33,700 nt of DNA from Blastococcus sp. (GTDB lineage: Bacteria; Actinomycetota; Actinomycetes; Mycobacteriales; Geodermatophilaceae), in contig JAOPWM010000310.1 of the NCBI GenBank assembly GCA_025965695.1, positions 1 through 33,700 of the forward strand, in the 5' to 3' direction. This document shows, one piece after another, positions 1 through 6,279 of the stretch (the stretch's first letter is position 1; every line of letters begins with the position of its first letter). A program made the position numbers and the translations under genes. The notes below the pieces were generated by a model that did no database searches, was not told where the DNA came from, and was given only the letters and a program-made list of their open reading frames with translations.

Positions 1-56
1 TAGAGGTACCCGCCGGTGAGCGTGCCCGGGTCGCCGAGCGTGACCCGCGAGACCAT
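1..56 (-). CDS. Glycosyltransferase, N-terminal fragment (runs off the window)
   Basis: Only the first 18 codons lie in the window. Read on the minus strand from an ATG at 56 the protein begins MVSRVTLGDPGTLTGGYL. The GDPGTLTGGYL stretch resembles the donor-side loop at the start of GT4-type glycosyltransferases (typically G-x-x-TGGY or TGG). The frame is open further upstream, so an in-frame GTG at 62 is an alternative start; no clear ribosome binding site is visible for either. The start lies 6 bases from the oppositely oriented glycosyltransferase pseudogene, so each promoter would have to lie inside the other gene or in sequence now lost. Function is inferred from this short stretch only. 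Confidence 0.5.
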   Translation of the reverse strand, partial: MVSRVTLGDPGTLTGGYL

Positions 57-62
57 CAGCAC

Positions 63-795
63 GTGCGCATCGTCCACGTCGCTCCGACCCTGTTCGGTGC
101 CGGCGGCCTCCTGGGTGGCGGCGAGCGATATCCGGTCGAGTTGGCCCGCGCGCTGGCCCGCCACGTCGACGTGGACCTGGTGACCTTCGGATCCCGCCCC
201 GGCGTCGTCCGCGACCGGTCGGGCGGCTCACCCCGCACAAAGGCATCGACCGGCTGATCCGTGCGCTGCCCGACAGCGCCCGGCTCACCGTGGCGGGACC
301 GGCGGGCACGACTGTCGTCCACCCGAACGGGACTACCCGCTTCTGCTGCGGGAACTCGCTCGCGGGACGGACGTCGTCTTCACGGGGGCGGTGACCGAGG
401 CAGCCTTGCCCGGTCTCCATCGCGGCGCGGCGGTCTTCGTGCTGCCCACCGTCAAGCAGGACTGCTACGGCCGGCACTTCGCGATCTCCGAGCTGCTCGG
501 GCTCAGCGTGCTCGAGGCGATGGCCAGCGGCACACCGGTGGTCGCCAGCTGTCTCGACGCGCTGCCCGAGGTGCTGCGCCACGGGGAGACCGGGTTCCTC
601 GTCACCCCGGGTGACGTCGACGAGCTGCGGGACCATGTCGCGCAGTTGCTGGAGGACCGGGCGCTGGCCGGGCGGATGGGGCGGCGTGGCCGGGAGGTGG
701 TGCTCGAGCAGTTCACCTGGGAGGCCTGCGCGCGGCGCTGCCTGAGGGCCTACGAAGAGCTGCTCTCACCTGGCGCTCACAGCGGCCCGGTGTAA
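63..795 (+). pseudogene. GT4 family glycosyltransferase, internally deleted and frameshifted
   Basis: Three pieces of one GT4 glycosyltransferase lie in three different frames. From the GTG at 63 the sequence reads MRIVHVAPTLFGAGGLLGGG, a typical GT-B N-terminus with a glycine-rich donor loop, and continues to about codon 50 (near 215). At about 218 the reading moves to another frame with VGRLTPHKGIDRLIRALPD, the classic start of the C-terminal nucleotide-sugar domain, so roughly 150 residues between are missing. Near 300 a second shift leads into the last frame. That frame carries GTDVVFTGAV, the SVLEAMASGTPVVAS nucleotide-sugar motif and a normal C-terminus at the TAA at 795. An intact family member is about 400 residues; only about 240 remain. 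The 3' end overlaps the convergent PTPS-like gene by 19 bases. An assembly error could mimic one frameshift but not the large deletion. Confidence 0.85.
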
Positions 796-1151
796 CCCCC
801 GAACGCCACCGGGGACTCCCAGACGCGCACGGCGAGCGTGACGCCGGGCAGTGGGCCGAGCGCGGCCGCGAGCTGCATGTGCACCCAGCGGGCGAAGAGT
901 TCCACGGTGACGGCATCGGTGTCGGCCGGCTGGATCTTCTCCAGGTCGTCGTCGGCGACCTGGGCCGCGGCATCCCGCAGCGCCTGCTCCAGCCGATCGA
1001 GGTCGACGACCATGCCGTGTGCGTCGAGGTCGTCCCGGCGGACGACGACGTCGAGCCGGTAGTCGTGCGAGTGGCGCTCGCCTTCCGGCGGCGGCATGCC
1101 GGGCATGACGTGAAAGGCCCGCACCTGCAGCGCTGTCCCTGTCTCGTACAT
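777..1151 (-). CDS. 6-pyruvoyl-tetrahydropterin synthase / QueD-like protein with altered catalytic residues
   Basis: A 124-residue protein of the T-fold PTPS/QueD family, about the usual length. The three zinc-binding histidines are recognisable: His14 (in RAFHVMP), His27 and His29 (in ERHSHDY, the counterpart of HGHNY). The substrate-anchoring glutamate is Glu112 (VWES). The catalytic cysteine four residues before the first HxH histidine is Glu23, and the DHHYLN catalytic segment is replaced by an acidic stretch, DDDLEK, at 67-72. Glutamate at the cysteine position recalls PTPS-III enzymes, so QueD chemistry should not be assumed. ATG start. The stop of the upstream dehydrogenase is 4 bases away, so the two are co-transcribed. 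The likely substrate is a dihydroneopterin-like or related GTP-derived compound made with the neighbouring cyclohydrolase, which is inference. Confidence 0.85.
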   Translation of the reverse strand: MYETGTALQVRAFHVMPGMPPPEGERHSHDYRLDVVVRRDDLDAHGMVVDLDRLEQALRDAAAQVADDDLEKIQPADTDAVTVELFARWVHMQLAAALGPLPGVTLAVRVWESPVAFGGYTGPL

Positions 1152-1155
1152 GAGG

Positions 1156-2139
1156 CTATGGATAGCGCAGCGCTACGTGCACGACACCTGCGGCTCGGCG
1201 GTCCAGCGCCTCGTAGGCCAGGGGGGCGTCGTCGAAGGCCAACTCGGTGGTGGCGACTGCGGACAACGGCAATTGGCCGAGGAGTGCCGCGGCGACACGG
1301 CGGCGGCGGGTGACGTCCCAGCGGCCGGCGAGCGCGGCCGGGATGGTCGACACCTGGCTGCTGCGGATCGTCAGCCTGCGTCGGTGGAAAGCACCGCCGA
1401 GCGGCAGTGTGACCTCCTGTCGGCCGTACCAGGAGCCCACGAGAGCGGTGCCCTCGTGGGTGAGCAGGGGAAGCGCGCCGGCGAGGGCCGCGGGTGCGCC
1501 GGACAGCTCCACGAGCAGCGGCACGCCACCGGCCGGCACGCGGGACGGCAGCTCCTCCGGCGCAACTGCGGGGATACCCAGTGACAGCGCCAGTTCGCGA
1601 CGCCGGCCGAGCGGATCGGCCGCGAGAACGGTGGAGCCGGCCTGCTGCAGGAGCAACGCCGTGATGAGCCCGACCGCGCCCAGTCCGAGGACGACGACGG
1701 TCTCGTGGGCCACCTGGCCGGCGTCGAGGCTGAGCTGCAGCCCCGTCTCGACGAGCGGGAACAGGGTGGCTGCGCGCGAGTCGATCCCCTCGCCCAGCAC
1801 GACGACGTCCGCCTCGGAGACGACGAACCGGTCCTGGTGCGGGTGGAACGCGAAGACGCGGGTTCCGGCAGGGACCGTGCCGGTGGAGCCTTCGACCTCT
1901 CCGACGCAGCTGTAGCCGTACGGAAACGGGTAGCGGAAGCTGCCGCCGAGCGATCCGATTCGTTCGTCCAGGGGAAGGTCGGGATCCAGCAGGCCCCGGT
2001 AGCAGAGCAGCTCCGTGCCGGTGCTGATGCCCGAGTGCAGGGTCCGGACGAGCAGTTGGCCAGGTCCGGGCTCCGGGACGTCGACGGGCGCCAGCTCGAC
2101 GCGTCTCGGGGCGACGAACAGCAGTCGGCGGGCCTGCAC
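1156..2139 (-). CDS. Zinc-independent MDR-family dehydrogenase (BchC-like)
   Basis: A 327-residue medium-chain dehydrogenase/reductase. The start is a GTG at 2139 preceded by GGGAGG nine bases upstream. The frame stays open far upstream, but that extension lies opposite the cyclohydrolase gene and is not protein-like. The N-terminal half is a GroES-like domain with HSGISTGTE, where zinc MDR enzymes have a cysteine followed by GTD or GTE. The GHE motif is replaced by YGYSCVGEV, and the four-cysteine structural-zinc loop is absent. The Rossmann domain has the dinucleotide motif VLGLGAVGL. The SGISTGTE pattern is like bacteriochlorophyllide dehydrogenase BchC and related sugar or small-molecule dehydrogenases. 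It probably oxidises or reduces an alcohol of the pathway encoded by its neighbours; the substrate cannot be read from the sequence. Confidence 0.8.
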   Translation of the reverse strand: MQARRLLFVAPRRVELAPVDVPEPGPGQLLVRTLHSGISTGTELLCYRGLLDPDLPLDERIGSLGGSFRYPFPYGYSCVGEVEGSTGTVPAGTRVFAFHPHQDRFVVSEADVVVLGEGIDSRAATLFPLVETGLQLSLDAGQVAHETVVVLGLGAVGLITALLLQQAGSTVLAADPLGRRRELALSLGIPAVAPEELPSRVPAGGVPLLVELSGAPAALAGALPLLTHEGTALVGSWYGRQEVTLPLGGAFHRRRLTIRSSQVSTIPAALAGRWDVTRRRRVAAALLGQLPLSAVATTELAFDDAPLAYEALDRRAAGVVHVALRYP

Positions 2140-2191
2140 GCCAGTTCGCCTCCCGGTGCGTTCGACCGCGTGTGATCCGGCGCCGCGACGG

Positions 2192-2197
2192 TAGCGT
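2192..2197 (+). promoter_or_regulatory. Candidate -10 box (TAGCGT) for the cyclohydrolase-reductase gene
   Basis: TAGCGT fits the actinobacterial TANNNT -10 consensus and lies 38 bases before the ATG at 2236. The surrounding ggtagcgtgc also occurs at the candidate promoter near 6170. No convincing -35 box is visible. The 96-base spacer 2140-2235 must also hold the promoter of the divergent dehydrogenase operon. Confidence 0.3.
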
Positions 2198-2235
2198 GCG
2201 GGGCCCGGAGCACGCGCGAGCGAGGAGTCGGGCTG

Positions 2236-3633
2236 ATGGCCGTTACATCGTCGCAGCAGGGCCGGCCATCCGTCCGCGAAGTGGCGTCCGCACCGATTCC
2301 GACACCGTACGGAGAGTTCGACGCACGTGCCTTCCAGACGCCGTCCGGACACGTGCACCTCGCGCTCGTGCTGGGCGCGATCGGCGACGGCGGGTCGGTG
2401 CTGACCCGGCTGCACTCGGAATGCCTGACCGGCGACGCCCTCGGCTCGCTGCGCTGTGACTGTGGCGTCCAGCTGCGGTCGGCGATGCGGACCGTCGCCG
2501 CCGAGGGACGGGGCGTCGTGCTGTACCTCGACGGCCACGAGGGGCGCGGTATCGGCCTGATCGACAAGCTGCGGGCCTATGTCGAGCAGGACGCCGGAGC
2601 CGACACCGTCGACGCCAACCTGCAACTCGGGCTCGATGCCGACCTGCGGAACTACGACGACGCGGCCGCCGTGCTGCGCGCCCTGGGTGTCCAGTCGGTG
2701 CGGCTGCTGTCCAACAACCCCGGGAAGGCCGACGGCCTGCAGCGCAACGGAGTCGCGGTCCAGTCGATGCGCCCGCTGGGCACCGCCGCACATCGGCGCA
2801 ACCGCGCGTACCTCGAGACCAAACAAGCGCGCTTGGGACACCAGCAGCCGGCCGGGAAATCCCTCGAGGAGCTATCCGCCGCGCCCGTCGACGTCGGCCG
2901 CCTGCTCGGCCCGCAGCGGCCGCGGGCCGACCGCCCGAACATCGTGCTCAAGTACGCCCAGACGATCGACGGTCGGATCGCGACCCGCACCGGCGATGCC
3001 AGATGGATCAGCGGCGAGCCGGAACGCCGGGTGGCGCACGCCATGCGCGCAGGCTGCGACGCGGTGCTGGTGGGGGCACGCACGATGCTCCAGGACGATC
3101 CACAGTTGACCGTGCGGATGGTCCCCGGGGCCTCGCCGCTGCGCGTCGTGCTCGACTCGACGCTGCGCACTCCGCTGACGGCGAAGGTGCTGTCCGACGA
3201 CGCGGCGACACTCATCCTGTGCCGGCCCGACGCCGACCCGGCGCGCCGGCGGGCACTCGCGTCGACGGGTGTCATGGTGCGCGAGGTCGCCGGCGGTCCC
3301 GAGGGGCTGCGGATCGAGGAAGTGCTGCGCCTGCTGCGCTCGCTCGGTGTCGCGGCGCTCCTCGTCGAGGGCGGCGGCCGGGTGATCACCTCGATGCTGC
3401 AGGCCGGCGTGGTCGACCGCGTGGTGGTCTCGATGTCGCCCACCATCATCGGTGCAGGGGTGGACGCGGTCGGTCCGCTCGGGATCAGCAGGGTCTCCGA
3501 GGGAATCCGGCTGGCCAACCGAGCCGTGTACCTGGCTGGTGACGACGTTCTGCTCAGCTTCGACGTGGAGAACGGCCCGCGGTCACGAGCCGATAGCTCG
3601 GCCGGCGGCGAGAGTGGCACAGAGAGTCCGTGA
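2236..3633 (+). CDS. GTP cyclohydrolase II fused to RibD-type reductase domain
   Basis: A 465-residue two-domain enzyme. Residues about 20-200 are GTP cyclohydrolase II: RLHSECLTGD with zinc ligands Cys63, Cys74 and Cys76, HEGRGIGL at 101-108, and the active-site tyrosine in KLRAY (Tyr115). Residues about 233-455 are the RibD C-terminal reductase (DHFR-like) domain, with LKYAQTIDGRIA, the DDPQLTVR segment and VEGGGR. Neither a DHBP synthase nor a RibD deaminase domain is present, so this is not a standard bacterial riboflavin protein. It could open GTP and reduce the ribosyl side chain without deamination, the order used by fungi. The residue before GHEGR is Asp99 where most homologues have arginine. 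The ATG start has AGGAG eight bases upstream. It diverges from the dehydrogenase-PTPS pair, supporting a shared pathway. Confidence 0.88.
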   Translation: MAVTSSQQGRPSVREVASAPIPTPYGEFDARAFQTPSGHVHLALVLGAIGDGGSVLTRLHSECLTGDALGSLRCDCGVQLRSAMRTVAAEGRGVVLYLDGHEGRGIGLIDKLRAYVEQDAGADTVDANLQLGLDADLRNYDDAAAVLRALGVQSVRLLSNNPGKADGLQRNGVAVQSMRPLGTAAHRRNRAYLETKQARLGHQQPAGKSLEELSAAPVDVGRLLGPQRPRADRPNIVLKYAQTIDGRIATRTGDARWISGEPERRVAHAMRAGCDAVLVGARTMLQDDPQLTVRMVPGASPLRVVLDSTLRTPLTAKVLSDDAATLILCRPDADPARRRALASTGVMVREVAGGPEGLRIEEVLRLLRSLGVAALLVEGGGRVITSMLQAGVVDRVVVSMSPTIIGAGVDAVGPLGISRVSEGIRLANRAVYLAGDDVLLSFDVENGPRSRADSSAGGESGTESP

Positions 3634-3692
3634 GAGGTGCCGCTGACGGCCATCGCCTTGCCGACGGCGTCCAAGGTCGAAAGCCCAGGACT

Positions 3693-3717
3693 CGTCCGTC
3701 GCCCACCGCTGACCTGC
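3693..3717 (+). repeat. 25-base direct repeat, copy 1 (downstream of the cyclohydrolase fusion)
   Basis: The segment starts cgtccgtcgccc and ends gctgacctgc, with three differing bases (acc here, gct in the other copy) between them. It matches the segment at 7315-7339 at 22 of 25 positions. Both copies lie just past the 3' end of a plus-strand gene and flank the thiamine block. The rest of the spacer 3634-3745 shows nothing recognisable. Confidence 0.5.
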
Positions 3718-3745
3718 GCTGGGGACGACTACTGATCGGAGCCGG

Positions 3746-4555
3746 TCAGTGCGGCCAGATCCCGGCGAAGTGGTGCACCGGCCCGTGTCCCGAGCCGATG
3801 CCGAGTGCCTCGCCGGCCTCCAGCGCGCTCTGCAGGTAGTCGCGTGCGCCCTCGACGAGCACTGGCCAGCCCGCGCCGGGGGACCGGGCCGCGAGCGCGG
3901 CGATAGCCGAGGACAGGGTGCAGCCGGTGCCGTGGGTCGCGTTCGTCGCCACCCGGGGACGGCGGGTGATCTGTACGCCGTCCGCGGAGGCCAGCACGTC
4001 GATGCTCTCCGGGCCGCCGAGGTGGCCGCCCTTGAGCAGCACTGCGCCCGGACCCAGCGCCAGGAGGGCGAGCGCCTGTTCCGGTAGCGCGTCGGCGTCG
4101 GTGACCGGGGCGGTACCCAACAGCGCAGCGGCCTCCGGGACGTTCGGTGTGATCAGGTCGGCGAGCGGCAGCAACTCCGTCCGGACGGCGGCCACCGCCT
4201 CCTCGTCGATCAACCGGTCACCACTGGTGGCGACCATGACGGGGTCGCAGACGACCGGCCCGGGACGGCGCTCGGCGAGCACTGCTGCGACCTCCCGCAC
4301 CACCTCGGCGGTGCCGAGCATCCCGAGCTTGGTGGCGTGCACCTCGACGTCGTCGAGCAGCGTGCGCAGCTGCAACCCGACGAAGGCGGCCGGCACCGGG
4401 TGCACCCCCGTGACACCGCGGGTGTTCTGCGCGGTCAGTGCGGTGAGGACGGCGGTGCCGTAGGCGCCGAGGGCGCTGAAGGTCTTCAGGTCGGCCTGGA
4501 TGCCGGCACCGCCGCTGGGGTCGCTACCGGCCACGGTCAGCGCCACGGCGGTCAC
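3746..4555 (-). CDS. thiD: Hydroxymethylpyrimidine/phosphomethylpyrimidine kinase
   Basis: A 269-residue ThiD, the enzyme that phosphorylates HMP and then HMP-phosphate to give the pyrimidine diphosphate half of thiamine phosphate. It is a ribokinase-fold protein with the N-terminal GSDPSGGAGIQADLKTF, the central CDPVMVATSGDRL and the C-terminal NATHGTGCTLSSAIAA anion hole with its catalytic aspartate replaced as usual by the GTGC motif. The GTG start at 4555 overlaps the TGA of thiE by four bases (GTGA), so translation is coupled. It is the last gene of the thiMED operon and should be controlled by the TPP riboswitch upstream of thiM. No thiC or thiG is in the window, so this unit alone supports salvage. 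Confidence 0.95.
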   Translation of the reverse strand: MTAVALTVAGSDPSGGAGIQADLKTFSALGAYGTAVLTALTAQNTRGVTGVHPVPAAFVGLQLRTLLDDVEVHATKLGMLGTAEVVREVAAVLAERRPGPVVCDPVMVATSGDRLIDEEAVAAVRTELLPLADLITPNVPEAAALLGTAPVTDADALPEQALALLALGPGAVLLKGGHLGGPESIDVLASADGVQITRRPRVATNATHGTGCTLSSAIAALAARSPGAGWPVLVEGARDYLQSALEAGEALGIGSGHGPVHHFAGIWPH

Positions 4556-5226
4556 CGGGCCTTCACCGCCGACCGGCCGCGGGTGACCTCGTCGCGCAGC
4601 TTCCGGGCGGCAGCCGCGGGGTCGGCCGCCGTGCAGACGGCGGAGACGACGCAGATCCCGTCGACGCCGGTGGCGGCGACCTCGGCGGCCCGGTCGTGAC
4701 TGATCCCGCCGATCGCCACGGCGGCCAGCCTCCGGGCACGGGCGGCGGACGCCAGCTCGGCGACCCCCGCAGGCCCCAGCGCCGGCCCCGCATCGGGCTT
4801 GGTCGGGGTTCCCCATACCGGGCCCAGCCCGACCAGGTCCAGCGTTCCGGTCGGCAGCGCCAGCGCCGCGTCGAGCTCTGCCCGCGACGACACCGACAGA
4901 CCGAGCAGCCGGTCGGGACCGATCAACGCGCGTACCTCCGCGGCGGGGAGATCGTCCTGGCCGACGTGCACGCCATCGGCACCGGCGAGCAGCGCGACGT
5001 CCAGCGCGTCGTTGACCACGACCCGCACCCCCGGCGTGTCCGCGACCGCGCACTGCACCGCTCGTACCAGCTCGAGCAGGTCGCGGCGGGAGGCGAACTT
5101 GTCCCGCACCTGCACGGCCGTCACACCGCCGGCCACGGCCGCCCGGACGACGTCGGCCACCGGCCGTGGCCGGGACAGTTCCGTGTCGGTGACCAGGTAG
5201 AGCGTCGGGTCGAACGGCGGCCTCAT
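4552..5226 (-). CDS. thiE: Thiamine-phosphate synthase
   Basis: A 224-residue ThiE, which joins HMP diphosphate to thiazole phosphate to form thiamine phosphate. It is a TIM-barrel protein with LYLVTDTE near the N-terminus, the diphosphate-binding AVQVRDK, NDALDVALLAGADGVHVGQDD in the middle and LVGLGPVWGTPTK followed by AIGGIS near the C-terminus. All are standard ThiE signatures. The ATG at 5226 shares its A with the TGA stop of thiM (TGATG), and the 3' end overlaps thiD by four bases, so the three genes are translationally coupled. Confidence 0.95.
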   Translation of the reverse strand: MRPPFDPTLYLVTDTELSRPRPVADVVRAAVAGGVTAVQVRDKFASRRDLLELVRAVQCAVADTPGVRVVVNDALDVALLAGADGVHVGQDDLPAAEVRALIGPDRLLGLSVSSRAELDAALALPTGTLDLVGLGPVWGTPTKPDAGPALGPAGVAELASAARARRLAAVAIGGISHDRAAEVAATGVDGICVVSAVCTAADPAAAARKLRDEVTRGRSAVKAR

Positions 5227-6020
5227 CACGCGATGCGCACGTCGGCCTCGGCCAGCGTGTTCCCGTCGACAGCGTCGAGAGCATCGAGCCAGGCGGCCGC
5301 GAACGTCCCCGGTCCGCCGGCCGTCACTGCGGCACGCTCGGCGGCCAACGCCACGTGTGCGTGCGCGGCGACCGCCCCGGCGAGCGGGTCGTCGGTGACG
5401 GCGAGATAGGCAGCGACCAGAGCGCCGAGCGCGCACCCGGCCCCGGTCGTCCGGGTGAGCAGCACCGACCCGCCGCCGACCCGGACGGTCCGCTGTCCGT
5501 CGGTCAGCAGGTCCACCGCGCCACTGACCGCCACCACGCCGCCGGTCCGCCGGGCCAGCTCCACGGCAGCCTTCGCCGCGTCGTCGGCGCCCGCGGTGCT
5601 GTCCACGCCCCGGCCCCCGGCGCCCGCCCCGGCCAGCGCCAACACCTCCGAGGCGTTGCCCCGCACCACGGTGGGTCGCAGCGCGAGGAGTTCCTCGGCC
5701 AGCGCCGTCCGATAGGCCAGAGCGCCGACGGCGACGGGGTCCAGGACCCACGGCGTACCGGCTGCACCGGCCGAGCGCGCCGCCAGCCGCATCGCCTCGG
5801 CGGTGCGCTCGTGCACCGTGCCGACGTTGATGAGCACGGCCGAGGCGACGGCGGCGAAGTCGCCGGCCTCCTGGGGGGCGTCCACCATGGCGGGCGCGGC
5901 CCCGGCGGCCAGCAGGGCGTTGGCGGTGATTGCCTGGACCACCGTGTTGGTCAGGCAGTGCACCAGAGGTGCGGTCTCGCGCAGCGCCTTCCGGGCAGCG
6001 CGCAGGTCGATGGCTTCCAC
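5226..6020 (-). CDS. thiM: Hydroxyethylthiazole kinase
   Basis: A 264-residue ThiM, which phosphorylates 4-methyl-5-hydroxyethylthiazole for thiamine salvage. It shows PLVHCLTNTVVQAITANALLA near the N-terminus, VLDPVAVGA in the middle, RGNASEVLAL, and the TTGAGCALGALV active-site loop containing the ThiM cysteine. The GTG start at 6020 lies ten bases downstream of an AGGGA sequence that is itself the 3' edge of a TPP riboswitch. It is the first gene of the thiM-thiE-thiD operon and is expected to be repressed when thiamine diphosphate is plentiful. Confidence 0.95.
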   Translation of the reverse strand: MEAIDLRAARKALRETAPLVHCLTNTVVQAITANALLAAGAAPAMVDAPQEAGDFAAVASAVLINVGTVHERTAEAMRLAARSAGAAGTPWVLDPVAVGALAYRTALAEELLALRPTVVRGNASEVLALAGAGAGGRGVDSTAGADDAAKAAVELARRTGGVVAVSGAVDLLTDGQRTVRVGGGSVLLTRTTGAGCALGALVAAYLAVTDDPLAGAVAAHAHVALAAERAAVTAGGPGTFAAAWLDALDAVDGNTLAEADVRIA

Positions 6021-6028
6021 GCCGGTGA

Positions 6029-6105
6029 CATCCCTTCGCCAGTGCGAACTGGAGCAGGTTCGACGGGTGTGTTCTCAGTCCCGAGCAGGACACCCCGTGC
6101 CACGT
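6029..6105 (-). promoter_or_regulatory. TPP riboswitch (THI element) of thiMED
   Basis: On the minus strand the leader reads in order ACGGGGTGTCC, GGACTGAGAACAC, GTCGAACCTG and CACTGGCGAAGGGATG. These are the conserved blocks of a thiamine diphosphate riboswitch (the CUGAGA pyrimidine-binding loop and the GAACCUG / GCGAAGGGA diphosphate side). The terminal AGGGA probably doubles as the ribosome binding site of thiM, suggesting control by sequestration; no separate terminator hairpin is seen before the start. Confidence 0.93.
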
Positions 6106-6113
6106 ACGGCCCG

Positions 6114-6119
6114 AAGGTA
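6114..6119 (-). promoter_or_regulatory. Candidate -10 box (TACCTT) of thiMED
   Basis: TACCTT on the minus strand fits TANNNT and would place the transcription start about 7 bases further on, exactly where the riboswitch fold begins. No clear -35 box is visible in the GC-rich spacer shared with the divergent leader. Confidence 0.4.
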
Positions 6120-6170
6120 ACAGCCCGGCCCGAGCGGGACCCGGCGGGCGGGCGCATCTGGCGGCCTGGG

Positions 6171-6176
6171 TAGCGT
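6171..6176 (+). promoter_or_regulatory. Candidate -10 box (TAGCGT) of the riboswitch-controlled dehydrogenase
   Basis: TAGCGT in the context gggtagcgtgcc fits TANNNT and predicts a start near 6183, just before the plus-strand riboswitch. The same ggtagcgtgc string precedes the cyclohydrolase fusion at 2191. No convincing -35 box is visible. Confidence 0.4.
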
Positions 6177-6185
6177 GCCGCCCGT

Positions 6186-6275
6186 ATCACGGGAGCCCAC
6201 CCGAGTGGACTGAGAGGGCGGCTGGGGCCGCCGACCGTTGGAACCTGTCCCGGGTCATGCCGGCGTAGGGAGGAA
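6186..6275 (+). promoter_or_regulatory. TPP riboswitch upstream of a zinc alcohol dehydrogenase
   Basis: On the plus strand the leader contains CACGGGAGCCC, GTGGACTGAGAGGG, a GC-rich variable hairpin (cggctggggccg), TTGGAACCTGTCCCGGGTCA and GCCGGCGTAGGGAGG. These are the conserved parts of a TPP riboswitch in the correct order and spacing. The final GGGAGG (6268-6273) is also the Shine-Dalgarno sequence of the ATG at 6280, six bases away, so ligand binding should block translation directly. It lies head-to-head with the thiMED riboswitch. Confidence 0.93.
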
Positions 6276-6279
6276 ACCG

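Noticed and set aside
2140-2841. Upstream extension of the minus-strand dehydrogenase frame to 2841
   Set aside because: It runs opposite the well-supported cyclohydrolase domain and its residues are not protein-like; a GTG with GGGAGG upstream exists at 2139.
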